From: DASZXJ01 sp035545895
Lineage (GTDB): Bacteria; Planctomycetota; Phycisphaerae; Tepidisphaerales; Tepidisphaeraceae
Direction: 5' to 3'
Assembly: GCA_035545895.1 (NCBI GenBank)
Contig: DASZXJ010000004.1
Span: forward strand, 1 to 64,000
Length of the DNA stretch: 64,000 nt
Program-made: the position numbers and the translations under genes
The notes under the pieces: generated by a model
Databases searched by the model: none
The model's input: only the letters and a program-made list of their open reading frames with translations
What the model was told of the DNA's origin: nothing
Shown here: one piece after another, positions 17,495-24,573 of the stretch
Numbering within the stretch: the first letter of the stretch is position 1
Layout of the letters: each line of letters opens with the position of its first letter

Positions 17495-17515
17495 CCCGCC
17501 GCAAGCGGCGGGGCT
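17495..17515. repeat. GC-rich hairpin repeat
   Basis: CCCGCCGC-AA-GCGGCGGG (17495-17512) followed by GCTAAAAG. The same element with the same GGCTAAAA flank recurs at 54838-54900. It could terminate the upstream transcript weakly but has no T-run. Confidence 0.6.
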
Positions 17516-17605
17516 AAAAGGAACCAATCTCAAACTGACCCGTTACCCATCTTCTTTCTATTTTCAAATCCGTTGACACAACTCGCTCGAAAAGCGGGTG
17601 AGCCT

Positions 17606-17611
17606 TATACT
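17606..17611 (+). promoter_or_regulatory. -10 box close to the aminofutalosine synthase start
   Basis: TATACT seven bases before the GTG at 17619. A TTGACA is at 17573-17578, but the 27-base spacing is too long to pair with it. Confidence 0.4.
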
Positions 17612-17618
17612 TCCGTAC

Positions 17619-18818
17619 GTGGACGCGAAGCTTCAACCGATTTCCGAGAAAATATACGCCGGCCAGGAACTGGATCTGGACGACGGCCAAGCCCTGTTTG
17701 CCAGCCGGGATATCCACACCATCGGCAGGCTTGCCAATTTCGTCCGGGAAAAGCTGCATGGCGACAAGGTCTATTTCAACCGCAACCGCCATATCAATTA
17801 CACGAACGTCTGCGCCCTCAGTTGCAAGTTCTGCTCCTTCTACCGCAAGCGAGGCGAGGAAGGGGCTTATGAAATGCCGGTTGAGCAAGTGGTGGAGACC
17901 GCCCAGAAAGCCGCGGCTGCCGGTGCGACAGAAGTGCATATCGTTGGCGGCCTGCATCCCTGGCTGAAGTTTGATTATTACCTGAACATGCTCAGCGGCA
18001 TCCGGGCGGCGTGTCCCGAGCTACACATCAAAGCGTTCACCGCGATCGAAATCATCCACTTTTCGCGAATCGCGCGAATGAGTATCGGCGAGGTACTCAC
18101 CGTGCTGCACCAAGCCGGCCTGGGCAGTCTGCCCGGTGGCGGCGCCGAGATTTTCGACGACCGCGTTCACGATGAAGTCTTCAAGGGCAAGGTTCGCGAG
18201 GACCGCTGGTTCGAAGTTCATCGCACAGCCCATAGCCTGGGTATTTACTCCAATGCGACAATGCTTTACGGGCATGTCGAAACGCCGGCTGAGCGAGTCA
18301 AACATCTGATCAAACTGCGAGAGCTGCAGGCAGAGTCGCTGGCTAATTGCGGAATGCGGAATTCGGATTGCGGAATGAATATTCAATCCGAAATCCGAAA
18401 TCCGAAATCCGCATTCTTTAACTGCATCATCCCCCTGAGTTTCATCCCCGAGCAAAGCGAACTGGGCGCCCTCCCTGGCCCGACCGGATTAACCGATCTG
18501 AAAACACTCGCCATTGCACGGCTCATGGTGCCGAACATTCCTCACATCAAGGCGTTCTGGATCATGCAGGGAATTCACCTGTCTCAGGTGGCGCTGGACT
18601 GGGGCTGCGATGATCTGGACGGCACGGTGGTGTGGTACGACATCACCAAGCGCCAGGGTTCGGGCACGACCCATCAGGAACTGCACATCGAGGACATCCA
18701 GCGACTGATCCGCGAGGCCGGTAAAATACCAGTCGAACGCGACACTCTCTATCATCCCATCGACCGAAAATCCACGGTAAAGCCGCCGATGGCATCGGCG
18801 GTGGATGCCTCAGTTTGA
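17619..18818 (+). CDS. mqnE: Aminofutalosine synthase (radical SAM), futalosine menaquinone pathway
   Basis: Adds an adenosyl radical to the enol-pyruvyl benzoate substrate to make aminodeoxyfutalosine. The radical-SAM cysteines are CX3CX2C at 65, 69 and 72 (CALSCKFC), followed by FYRKRGEEGAYEM. GGLHPWLKFDYY, HIKAFTAIEI and LGSLPGGGAEIF are family signatures. The GTG at 17619 gives the usual DAKLQPISEKI start; an in-frame GTG seven codons earlier is possible. About 26 residues (roughly 242-268) encoded by a palindromic repeat interrupt the protein between the HLIKLRELQ helix and the IIPLSFIPE strand. The frame stays open, so the product is probably made. Confidence 0.9.
   Translation: MDAKLQPISEKIYAGQELDLDDGQALFASRDIHTIGRLANFVREKLHGDKVYFNRNRHINYTNVCALSCKFCSFYRKRGEEGAYEMPVEQVVETAQKAAAAGATEVHIVGGLHPWLKFDYYLNMLSGIRAACPELHIKAFTAIEIIHFSRIARMSIGEVLTVLHQAGLGSLPGGGAEIFDDRVHDEVFKGKVREDRWFEVHRTAHSLGIYSNATMLYGHVETPAERVKHLIKLRELQAESLANCGMRNSDCGMNIQSEIRNPKSAFFNCIIPLSFIPEQSELGALPGPTGLTDLKTLAIARLMVPNIPHIKAFWIMQGIHLSQVALDWGCDDLDGTVVWYDITKRQGSGTTHQELHIEDIQRLIREAGKIPVERDTLYHPIDRKSTVKPPMASAVDASV
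18343..18420. repeat. Palindromic repeat in frame inside mqnE
   Basis: Left arm built from TGCGGAATGCGGAATTCGG, right arm from CCGAAAT units repeated in tandem, together an imperfect 78-base palindrome. It is read through in frame as a Cys/Asn-rich segment ending in EIRNPKS. Related to the intergenic element at 4316-4377. Confidence 0.8.
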
Positions 18819-18870
18819 CCATTTCCTGCAAAAACCCGCGATTTCCGCGATTCTGAGCATCTGTGACCCC

Positions 18871-18898
18871 TTGGCGCGGGGGTGTGGCCTGCTATACT
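18871..18898 (+). promoter_or_regulatory. Promoter of the small basic protein gene
   Basis: TTGGCG (18871-18876), 16-base spacer, TATACT (18893-18898). Transcription would start near 18905 and the leader contains GGAG before the ATG at 18929. Confidence 0.55.
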
Positions 18899-18928
18899 CT
18901 CGCCTCGTTTTTCGTTCGGAGATTCAAC

Positions 18929-19237
18929 ATGGCAACCAACGTTAAGCCCGGCGGGACGGTCCGCATTACCATCAGCAAATCCATCACCCGGGATTCCGCC
19001 CTCAAGACCCTCGAACGCCTGTTCATGATGGACAAGGCGATCCATAAACCCATCTCCGATCGAAGCCGCAACTTCAAGGAACTCCCCAAGCGCCGAGGCG
19101 GAACCATCTGGACCAAGCGTCCCAATAAGGTGCACCCCACCCTGGTCAAAGGAACGGCCGCGACCATCAAAGCCACTCCACAGCACATGCGGGACCTGGC
19201 CAGCGTGTCGGACTTCGTTGAAGTGACCAAGGCTTGA
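18929..19237 (+). CDS. Small basic protein of unknown function
   Basis: 102 residues, rich in Lys, Arg and Thr, with no membrane segment or signal peptide. A short N-terminal strand region (GGTVRITISKSITR) is followed by a helix (DSALKTLERLFMMDKAI), then a basic loop (LPKRRGGTIWTKRPNK). I do not recognise the family. It has its own promoter and good ribosome-binding site (GGAG), so it looks like a real, perhaps well-expressed, nucleic-acid-binding type of protein. The frame is open 22 codons further up, but the ATG at 18929 is clearly better. Confidence 0.65.
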   Translation: MATNVKPGGTVRITISKSITRDSALKTLERLFMMDKAIHKPISDRSRNFKELPKRRGGTIWTKRPNKVHPTLVKGTAATIKATPQHMRDLASVSDFVEVTKA

Positions 19238-19243
19238 AGCGCC

Positions 19244-19666
19244 TTAGTTCAACGGGCCGCGAAAAGTATCGAGCAGGGTCGATAGATTGGCCGGCTTGAT
19301 CGAGAACCCCATCGCAGCCGACTTAAACGGGCTGTTATCAACCCCGAGTCCCAGCGGAATCACATGCTGAGGCCTATGCGCCTTGGGCATGGAAAGGCAT
19401 CGCTGGACCAGTTCATCTGCACATTGCTGCGGACTGCTCACGTCCGCAAGCAGCACATCAAACTGGTATTTTTGAAGATAGTGCCACCCTTCCGAGTGAT
19501 CGCGGGCTGCGATCACCTCCGCTCCTGCCTGGCGTAGTCGCCGCGTCATCTCCAGGCGAGCTTGGGCACCGGCTTGAACCAGGAGAACCCTCGGTTTTGG
19601 CGGCAAAGCCCACGCACTGATGGGCATGGCCGCAAAAAAAATCCTGGGCTCATTCCGATTCTTCAT
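19244..19666 (-). CDS. Degenerate receiver-domain protein
   Basis: About 140 residues. After some 20 N-terminal residues a CheY-like fold is seen: PRVLLVQAGAQAR as strand 1, then FDVLLADVSS with the Asp in the phospho-acceptor position. The acidic pair at the end of strand 1 is absent (VQAG instead of VDDD), and the conserved Lys lies in the late FSIKPAN. So phosphorylation is doubtful. The ATG at 19666 overlaps the stop of the bpt gene by 17 bp, so it is probably coupled to it. Confidence 0.6.
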   Translation of the reverse strand: MKNRNEPRIFFAAMPISAWALPPKPRVLLVQAGAQARLEMTRRLRQAGAEVIAARDHSEGWHYLQKYQFDVLLADVSSPQQCADELVQRCLSMPKAHRPQHVIPLGLGVDNSPFKSAAMGFSIKPANLSTLLDTFRGPLN

Positions 19667-20408
19667 CCAAATCTCTCCAGAAGCCATCCGTGTGCAGGAC
19701 ATGACAGGGCCTGAAGCAGGATTTGTAATCCATGGAACTACAACCGCTGATCCAGTAACCTAAATAGTATCGGGGAAGATTCATCGATTGTGCATGGGTA
19801 ATTTCCCCCAGCGCCCCATACGTGCCCAAACTACGACGCGATACGGTGGGTTCGAAATAGAAATAGACGCTGCTGAGTGCGCTGGGCGTGACGTCACAAA
19901 TACCTACCGCCAGCAATTGACCCGTTTGATCTCGATAGGAAAACTCAATCGTGCTCACCGGCGAGTCATATAAAAACCGTTCGAAATCCTCGCGCGAAGT
20001 TTCTCCAGGCTGATGATCGTGCCATGCCAGCACATACCGCTGATAAAGCTCGTATTTCTCGTCCGTGACGATCGGCTCGTCTATTGAGACTGAAATATCC
20101 GAATTGCGCCGCAGGCAACGGCGCTGCGACTTGTTCGGTTTGAACCGGTCAACCGGAACTCGGATTGGAATGCACGAGCGGCAGCCGCGACAGATCGGCT
20201 GATAGATCATCCGTCCGCTGCGACGAAAGCCGGCATCCATGAACCGCTCATAGACCAGCGGATCGACTTTCCCCGCCGCCAGCCAGCGCATCTGGGCGAC
20301 TCGACCGGGGAGATAGCTGCACGGGTGCTCCGGCGCGACCTGAAGCGGAAACCGCACCGGCGACGGCCAGGCGGGATAATGCGAGAACGTTTGAGCTTCC
20401 ACATTCAT
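19650..20408 (-). CDS. bpt: Aspartate/glutamate leucyltransferase (Bpt, arginyltransferase family)
   Basis: Transfers Leu from Leu-tRNA to N-terminal Asp or Glu of proteins, marking them for ClpS/ClpAP (N-degron pathway). The N-terminal Cys-rich motif CRGCRSC and the downstream IRVPVDRFKPNKSQRR are the family signatures; YYLGYWISGCSSMDYK is the C-terminal one. The frame is open 35 codons further upstream, but ATG at 20408 has GGGGGTGA just before it and gives the normal 252 residues. It lies 47 bp after proS on the same strand. Confidence 0.9.
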   Translation of the reverse strand: MNVEAQTFSHYPAWPSPVRFPLQVAPEHPCSYLPGRVAQMRWLAAGKVDPLVYERFMDAGFRRSGRMIYQPICRGCRSCIPIRVPVDRFKPNKSQRRCLRRNSDISVSIDEPIVTDEKYELYQRYVLAWHDHQPGETSREDFERFLYDSPVSTIEFSYRDQTGQLLAVGICDVTPSALSSVYFYFEPTVSRRSLGTYGALGEITHAQSMNLPRYYLGYWISGCSSMDYKSCFRPCHVLHTDGFWRDLDEESE

Positions 20409-20422
20409 GCTCACCCCCTTCT

Positions 20423-20456
20423 GCCGCTTGCGGCTTAGCGCCAGGCCGCAGGCGGC
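20423..20456. repeat. Paired short hairpins between proS and bpt
   Basis: GCCGC-TT-GCGGC (20423-20434) and GCCGC-AG-GCGGC (20445-20456) lie next to each other and touch the TAG stop codon of proS. A GC-rich palindromic repeat of the same general kind as others in the window. Confidence 0.5.
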
Positions 20457-21991
20457 TAATACGCCTGCGCGAACAGCACCTGCGTTTTCGTCTCCTTGCC
20501 GCTGAAGATGCATTTGCCCGGCGCTTTGGGTTGGTCAAATGGAATGCACCGCACGGTGGCCTTGGTCTCCGTTTTGATCTTCGCCTCGGCGTCTCGATCC
20601 GGCTCGAAATAGCAACGAACAAAACCGCCTTGCCCGGCGATGATCTTCTTCATCTCATCATAGGTCGCTGCATCGCGCGTGTTCTGTTCACGGTACGCAC
20701 GCGCTTTTTCAAGCATGGAGGCATGAACCTCGGTCAGTTTTGTCGAAAGCCATTTCGCGGAAACATCGCCGATCGCGACCGTCTCCTTGCCACGGTCCAG
20801 CCGGCGCTTGAGGACGCAAACACCCTGCTGCACATCGCGCGGGCCGACTTCGATGCGGAACGGCACGCCGCGCTGTTCCCAATGATATTGCTTGTCGCCC
20901 GGTCGCGCATCGCGCCAATCGACGACGATCTTCTGGCCGGTGTTCTTGTCGAAGAAGAAGCTGGCGATGTTGTCGCCGGAACGGCGCTTGAACGCAGCCT
21001 GAATTTCCTTCTCGCCGACGAGTTGCCCGAGCATCTTGTCGATGAACTCCTGCACGGCCGTGTGTTCCTCTGGAGTTTTGAAGATCGGCACGATGGCCGC
21101 CACCACCGGCGCGACATTGGGCGGCAACACCAGCCCCTCATCATCGCTGTGCGCCATAATCATCGCGCCGATCAATCGCGTACTCACGCCCCAGCTTGTC
21201 GTATATGCAAATTGCTGTTGCTGATCGCGGCCCAGGAACTTGATCTCAAACGCCTTGCTGAAATTCTGTCCCAGGTTGTGACTCGTGCCGCATTGCAAAG
21301 CCTTGCCATCCTGCATGAGTCCTTCGATGCAGTACGTTGTTACAGCGCCGGGGAATTTTTCCGAGTCGGTCTTGGTCCCTTTGATCACCGGAATCGCCAG
21401 CGTCTGCTCGGCAAAATCAGCATAAACATCGAGCATCTGCATGGTTTCTTCCTGCGCCTGCTCGGCCGTTTCGTGAGCGGTGTGACCTTCCTGCCAGAGA
21501 AACTCGCTGGTTCGCAGGAACAGGCGTGTACGCATTTCCCAGCGCATGACGTTGCACCACTGATTGATCAGGATCGGCAGGTCCCGATAGCTCTGAAGCC
21601 ACTGGGCATACATGTGGCCAATGACGGTTTCGCTGGTCGGACGGATGATCAGCGGCTCGTCCAAAGGCCCAGCAGGTCTGAGACCCTTATCACCCTTTTC
21701 CAGCCTGGAATTGGTCACCACCGCGCATTCCATGGCAAAGCCTTCAACATGCTCGGCTTCCTTGGTCAGAAAACTCTGCGGAATCAGCAGCGGGAAATAA
21801 GCGTTTACATGGCCAGTCTCTTTGAAGCGCCGATCCAGGTCGCGCTGGATGGCTTCCCATATGGCGTACCCTTCCGGGCGGATGACCATGCAGCCGCGCA
21901 CCGGAGCGTAATCCGCCAGTTGCGCAGCCTTGATGACGTCCAGATACCACTGGGCGTAATCGTCTTTTCGCGTTTTGATGTTCTTAGCCAT
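20456..21991 (-). CDS. proS: Prolyl-tRNA synthetase, archaeal/eukaryal type
   Basis: Charges tRNA-Pro. Class II synthetase with motif 2 as CNVMRWEMRTRLFLRTSEFLWQEGHTAH and motif 3 as GAMIMAHSDDEG followed by LPPNVAP. The protein is 511 residues, lacks the bacterial editing insertion and ends with an aromatic (AQAY), all of which define the short archaeal/eukaryal class also found in many bacteria. Start ATG at 21991 (AKNIKTRKDDYAQWY) is unambiguous. A TATTAT box nine bases before it suggests a leaderless message. Confidence 0.95.
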   Translation of the reverse strand: MAKNIKTRKDDYAQWYLDVIKAAQLADYAPVRGCMVIRPEGYAIWEAIQRDLDRRFKETGHVNAYFPLLIPQSFLTKEAEHVEGFAMECAVVTNSRLEKGDKGLRPAGPLDEPLIIRPTSETVIGHMYAQWLQSYRDLPILINQWCNVMRWEMRTRLFLRTSEFLWQEGHTAHETAEQAQEETMQMLDVYADFAEQTLAIPVIKGTKTDSEKFPGAVTTYCIEGLMQDGKALQCGTSHNLGQNFSKAFEIKFLGRDQQQQFAYTTSWGVSTRLIGAMIMAHSDDEGLVLPPNVAPVVAAIVPIFKTPEEHTAVQEFIDKMLGQLVGEKEIQAAFKRRSGDNIASFFFDKNTGQKIVVDWRDARPGDKQYHWEQRGVPFRIEVGPRDVQQGVCVLKRRLDRGKETVAIGDVSAKWLSTKLTEVHASMLEKARAYREQNTRDAATYDEMKKIIAGQGGFVRCYFEPDRDAEAKIKTETKATVRCIPFDQPKAPGKCIFSGKETKTQVLFAQAY

Positions 21992-22000
21992 AGGCGGGGA

Positions 22001-22006
22001 ATAATA
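22001..22006 (-). promoter_or_regulatory. -10 box close to the proS start
   Basis: TATTAT on the minus strand, nine bases before the ATG at 21991; the space between has no purine-rich ribosome-binding site. Confidence 0.4.
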
Positions 22007-22070
22007 GCGATCAACGAGTCATTGCGTTAGCCGGTTGGGTTCGTTTTGCGTTTTCGACTGGTTTTCGGGA

Positions 22071-22096
22071 CCCCACGGCGAAGCCGTGGGCGTTTG
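22071..22096. repeat. Dispersed hairpin repeat, second copy
   Basis: The same 26-base sequence as at 216-241, with stem 22072-22079 paired to 22083-22090. It lies between proS and the broken Doc gene. No T-run on either side, so it is not an obvious terminator. Confidence 0.7.
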
Positions 22097-22132
22097 AGCC
22101 ATTGTTAGGCAGGGCGATTTTGGCGGTTCCAG

Positions 22133-22402
22133 TTAGTGAACGTATTTTTTAAGGAATGAAATGATTTCGGACTTTTCGCATTTCCCGGCTGCAAGATTTA
22201 TTACGAGATGGTAAGGGTATGCCCCGGCCATGGCAGGCAGGTCTTCGTGAAGAAACCGTCCGCCGTACATTGCGCGAGGTTGAGCAATAGCGGATTCGAG
22301 CAGGCCCATGTCGCGCACGCCGGGGTCGCCGCCGTATATATCAATTGAATCGCGATGCAATTCGATGATGCGCAACAGGCTCAGAAAACGAGGCGCCGCC
22401 AT
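22133..22402 (-). pseudogene. Doc-family toxin with internal deletion of the Fic core
   Basis: The N-terminal 65 residues match Doc/Fic toxins well (FLSLLRIIELHRDSIDIYGG, then GLLESAIAQPRAMYGG and a helix ending AYPYHLV). The C-terminal 20 residues match the Doc end (LAAGKCEKSEIISFLKKYV). The part that should lie between, about 36 residues with the catalytic HPFXDGNKR motif, is absent, and the junction (near 22200-22204) stays in frame. The 89-residue product cannot carry out the phosphotransfer reaction. It lies 5 bp after a MazE-like antitoxin gene. Either a dead remnant or a protein kept for another role. Confidence 0.8.
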
Positions 22403-22407
22403 GACGA

Positions 22408-22635
22408 TTATTCCGCCAATGCCTTGAGCATTCGCCCGTAACGTTTGTGGACCTTCTTCACAGCCGAGCGAAACTTGGCTTCTTCTGCTTCATCGACAAC
22501 CGGAGAAACAACCAGGGATTGACCGTCTGTAGTAAGATTTAATGGAGTTTCGCCGCTGATGTTCAACAGTTCCATAATCGGCTTATCAATAACAAGCGCA
22601 TAACTGTTGCCATGCCTGGTGAGCTTTTTGACCAT
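22408..22635 (-). CDS. AbrB/MazE-type antitoxin
   Basis: A 75-residue swapped-hairpin DNA-binding protein: KKLTRHGNSYALVIDKP is the typical first half of the fold. The C-terminal 40 residues, charged and helical, are the usual toxin-binding tail. The frame is open 15 codons earlier, but ATG at 22635 gives the standard start. It should neutralise and autoregulate with the Doc protein downstream, which has lost its active site, so the antitoxin may now act only as a DNA-binding protein. Confidence 0.78.
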   Translation of the reverse strand: MVKKLTRHGNSYALVIDKPIMELLNISGETPLNLTTDGQSLVVSPVVDEAEEAKFRSAVKKVHKRYGRMLKALAE

Positions 22636-22740
22636 GTTCGGTGCTCCCGCAAAACGTTGATACATTGTATCATCGGTCAACGTCCCCTTGCCAACTGAGT
22701 TCCCTTTGTTGAAAACGCGATCGTAACCCTATTTGCATCG

Positions 22741-22746
22741 TATAAT
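22741..22746 (+). promoter_or_regulatory. -10 box of the ThDP-enzyme promoter
   Basis: Perfect TATAAT 23 bases before the ATG at 22770, with GGAGC just before the start. A TTGAAA is at 22709, spaced too far (26 bases) to be a standard -35. Confidence 0.45.
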
Positions 22747-22769
22747 TAACAGAGCCGAATGGAGCAGAC

Positions 22770-24491
22770 ATGAAACATAATGGCCAGGCAAAGACATCCC
22801 GGTCGGGAACGAAAAGGCCGGCTTTGGGCTCCCTGCCGTCGCATATGCCGATGGGCCAATTTCTGTTTGAATATTTGCACCGGCGAGGCGTGCGACACTC
22901 ATTCGGCGTGCCTGGAGATTTCGCCCTGCCGACGTTTGCCTGGCTGGACAAGTCGCCAATTCAAAGCATCACGATGACCCACGAGCCAGGCGCGGGGTTT
23001 GCCGCCGACGCTTATTCGCGGCTCAACGGGATCGGCCTGGTTTGCGTGACGTATTGCGTGGGCGGGTTGAATGTCGTCAACGCCATTGCCGGCGCCTATG
23101 CCGAAAAATCGCCGGTGGTCGTGGTCAGCGGCGCGCCTGGGCGAAAGGACCGCGAGAAAGATCCGCTGCTGCATCACAAGGTCAAGACGTTTCAGACTCA
23201 GCAGCGCGTCTATGACGAAGTCACGGTGGCCAGCGCGGTGCTGCTGGATGAAGAGCGTGCCGCCAGCGAAATCGCCCGTTGTGTCGAAGCGTGTCTTCGG
23301 CACAAACGTCCTGTTTATATCGAAGTGCCGCACGACATGGTCGATCGGGAGATTCCAACGGTTGAGCCGGTCGAGCCGCTGCCGTTGCCATCCGATCCGC
23401 AAACTCTCGCAGCCGCGATCGATGAGTCCTTGCATATGCTCGCCCATGCGAAAAAGCCGGTTTTGCTCGCGGGAGTGGAGCTTCATCGATATGGCCTGAC
23501 CGATGTTGCGATCAGGCTGGCTGAATCGATGAACATTCCGATTGCCGGCGACCTCCTGAGCAAATCGGCGGTGCCTGAAAATCACCCCCTTTACCTGGGT
23601 ATTTACGGCGGCGCGATGAGCAGCGACAAATCGGTTCGGCAATACGTCGAATCCGCCGATTGCGTGCTCATGCTTGGCACGTTCATCACCGACATGAGCA
23701 TGGGGATATACACTGCCAAACTCGATCGCAGCCGTTCGATCCTGGCAACCTCCGAACAGATCAACGTTTGCTATCATCGATATGAAGACGTTCAGTTCAC
23801 GGACTATCTGCGGGAGTTGAGCCTGGCGGTTCGCAAGCTTCGGCCTCGCAAGTTTGCGCATCCCAATCCTCATTCCGAGCCGCAGCCGCTGAAGAAAAGC
23901 GAGTTGACCGATCCCCTGACCATGTCCGAAGTCATGCGGATCGTGGGGTTGAACCTGGACGAGAAATCGTGCGTTGTCAGTGATGTTGGGGATGGGCTGT
24001 TTGGAGCGATTGGAATTCGCACGAGCAGCCGCGCCGAATTCATTGCGCCGGCATATTATTTATCGATGGGCTTCGCCGTGCCCGCGAGCATCGGGGTGTC
24101 GATCGCCGACGCCGATCTTCGCCCCTTCGTGCTGGTGGGCGATGGAGCGTTTCAAATGACCGGCCCGGAGCTTTCGACGGCTGTGCGACTGGGTCTCAAG
24201 CCGATCGTCCTGGTCCTTAATAACGAGGGATACGGGACGATGCGTAAAATCCGTGATGGCCGATTTAATGTGATCAGCCAGTGGAACTATGGAAAAATCT
24301 GCGAACTGGTCGGCGGCGGCGAGTCCGACGTCGCTCGAACCAAGGGTGAACTGGACGGAGCGATTCGATCGGCGCTGGGAAGCAAACAATTGCACGTGAT
24401 CGATGTTCGCCTGCCTCGGGATGATGTCAGCCCGCAGCTTCGAAGCATGACCGAGGAACTGGGCCGGCTACGCGGCCGCAAGGGCCGATAA
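22770..24491 (+). CDS. Thiamine-diphosphate-dependent 2-oxoacid decarboxylase (pyruvate/indolepyruvate type)
   Basis: Non-oxidative decarboxylase of a 2-oxo acid to an aldehyde. The N-terminal Pyr domain has FGVPGDFALP and the catalytic Glu in THEPGAGFAADAYSR. The C-terminal PP domain has the ThDP/Mg motif, starting VGDGAFQMTGPE and ending LNNEGYG. The length of 573 is normal for the family. The domain starts only at about residue 27 (PMGQFLFEYLHRRG), so the first 26 basic residues are an extension. Substrate among pyruvate, phenylpyruvate or indolepyruvate cannot be decided. Divergent from the antitoxin gene. Confidence 0.85.
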   Translation: MKHNGQAKTSRSGTKRPALGSLPSHMPMGQFLFEYLHRRGVRHSFGVPGDFALPTFAWLDKSPIQSITMTHEPGAGFAADAYSRLNGIGLVCVTYCVGGLNVVNAIAGAYAEKSPVVVVSGAPGRKDREKDPLLHHKVKTFQTQQRVYDEVTVASAVLLDEERAASEIARCVEACLRHKRPVYIEVPHDMVDREIPTVEPVEPLPLPSDPQTLAAAIDESLHMLAHAKKPVLLAGVELHRYGLTDVAIRLAESMNIPIAGDLLSKSAVPENHPLYLGIYGGAMSSDKSVRQYVESADCVLMLGTFITDMSMGIYTAKLDRSRSILATSEQINVCYHRYEDVQFTDYLRELSLAVRKLRPRKFAHPNPHSEPQPLKKSELTDPLTMSEVMRIVGLNLDEKSCVVSDVGDGLFGAIGIRTSSRAEFIAPAYYLSMGFAVPASIGVSIADADLRPFVLVGDGAFQMTGPELSTAVRLGLKPIVLVLNNEGYGTMRKIRDGRFNVISQWNYGKICELVGGGESDVARTKGELDGAIRSALGSKQLHVIDVRLPRDDVSPQLRSMTEELGRLRGRKGR

Positions 24492-24557
24492 TAGGTGCTC
24501 GATTCGGGCCCTGAATTGTTATGTCGCCAGATTCGATCTTTTTGACGCTGGACCTGC

Positions 24558-24563
24558 TAAAAT
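24558..24563 (+). promoter_or_regulatory. -10 box deciding the start of the FHA-GspE gene
   Basis: TAAAAT in the context CCTGCTAAAAT, ten bases before the ATG at 24574. The ATG at 24562 overlaps the box itself and is therefore unlikely. Confidence 0.4.
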
Positions 24564-24573
24564 GAACGTTGGG

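Noticed and set aside
17573..17611. TTGACA at 17573 with TATACT at 17606 as one promoter
   Set aside because: The 27-base spacing is too long for a sigma-70 promoter; only the -10 box is kept.
20531..22030. 499-codon open frame antisense to proS
   Set aside because: It mirrors the well-identified prolyl-tRNA synthetase; its translation is rich in Arg, His and Leu without any recognisable domain.
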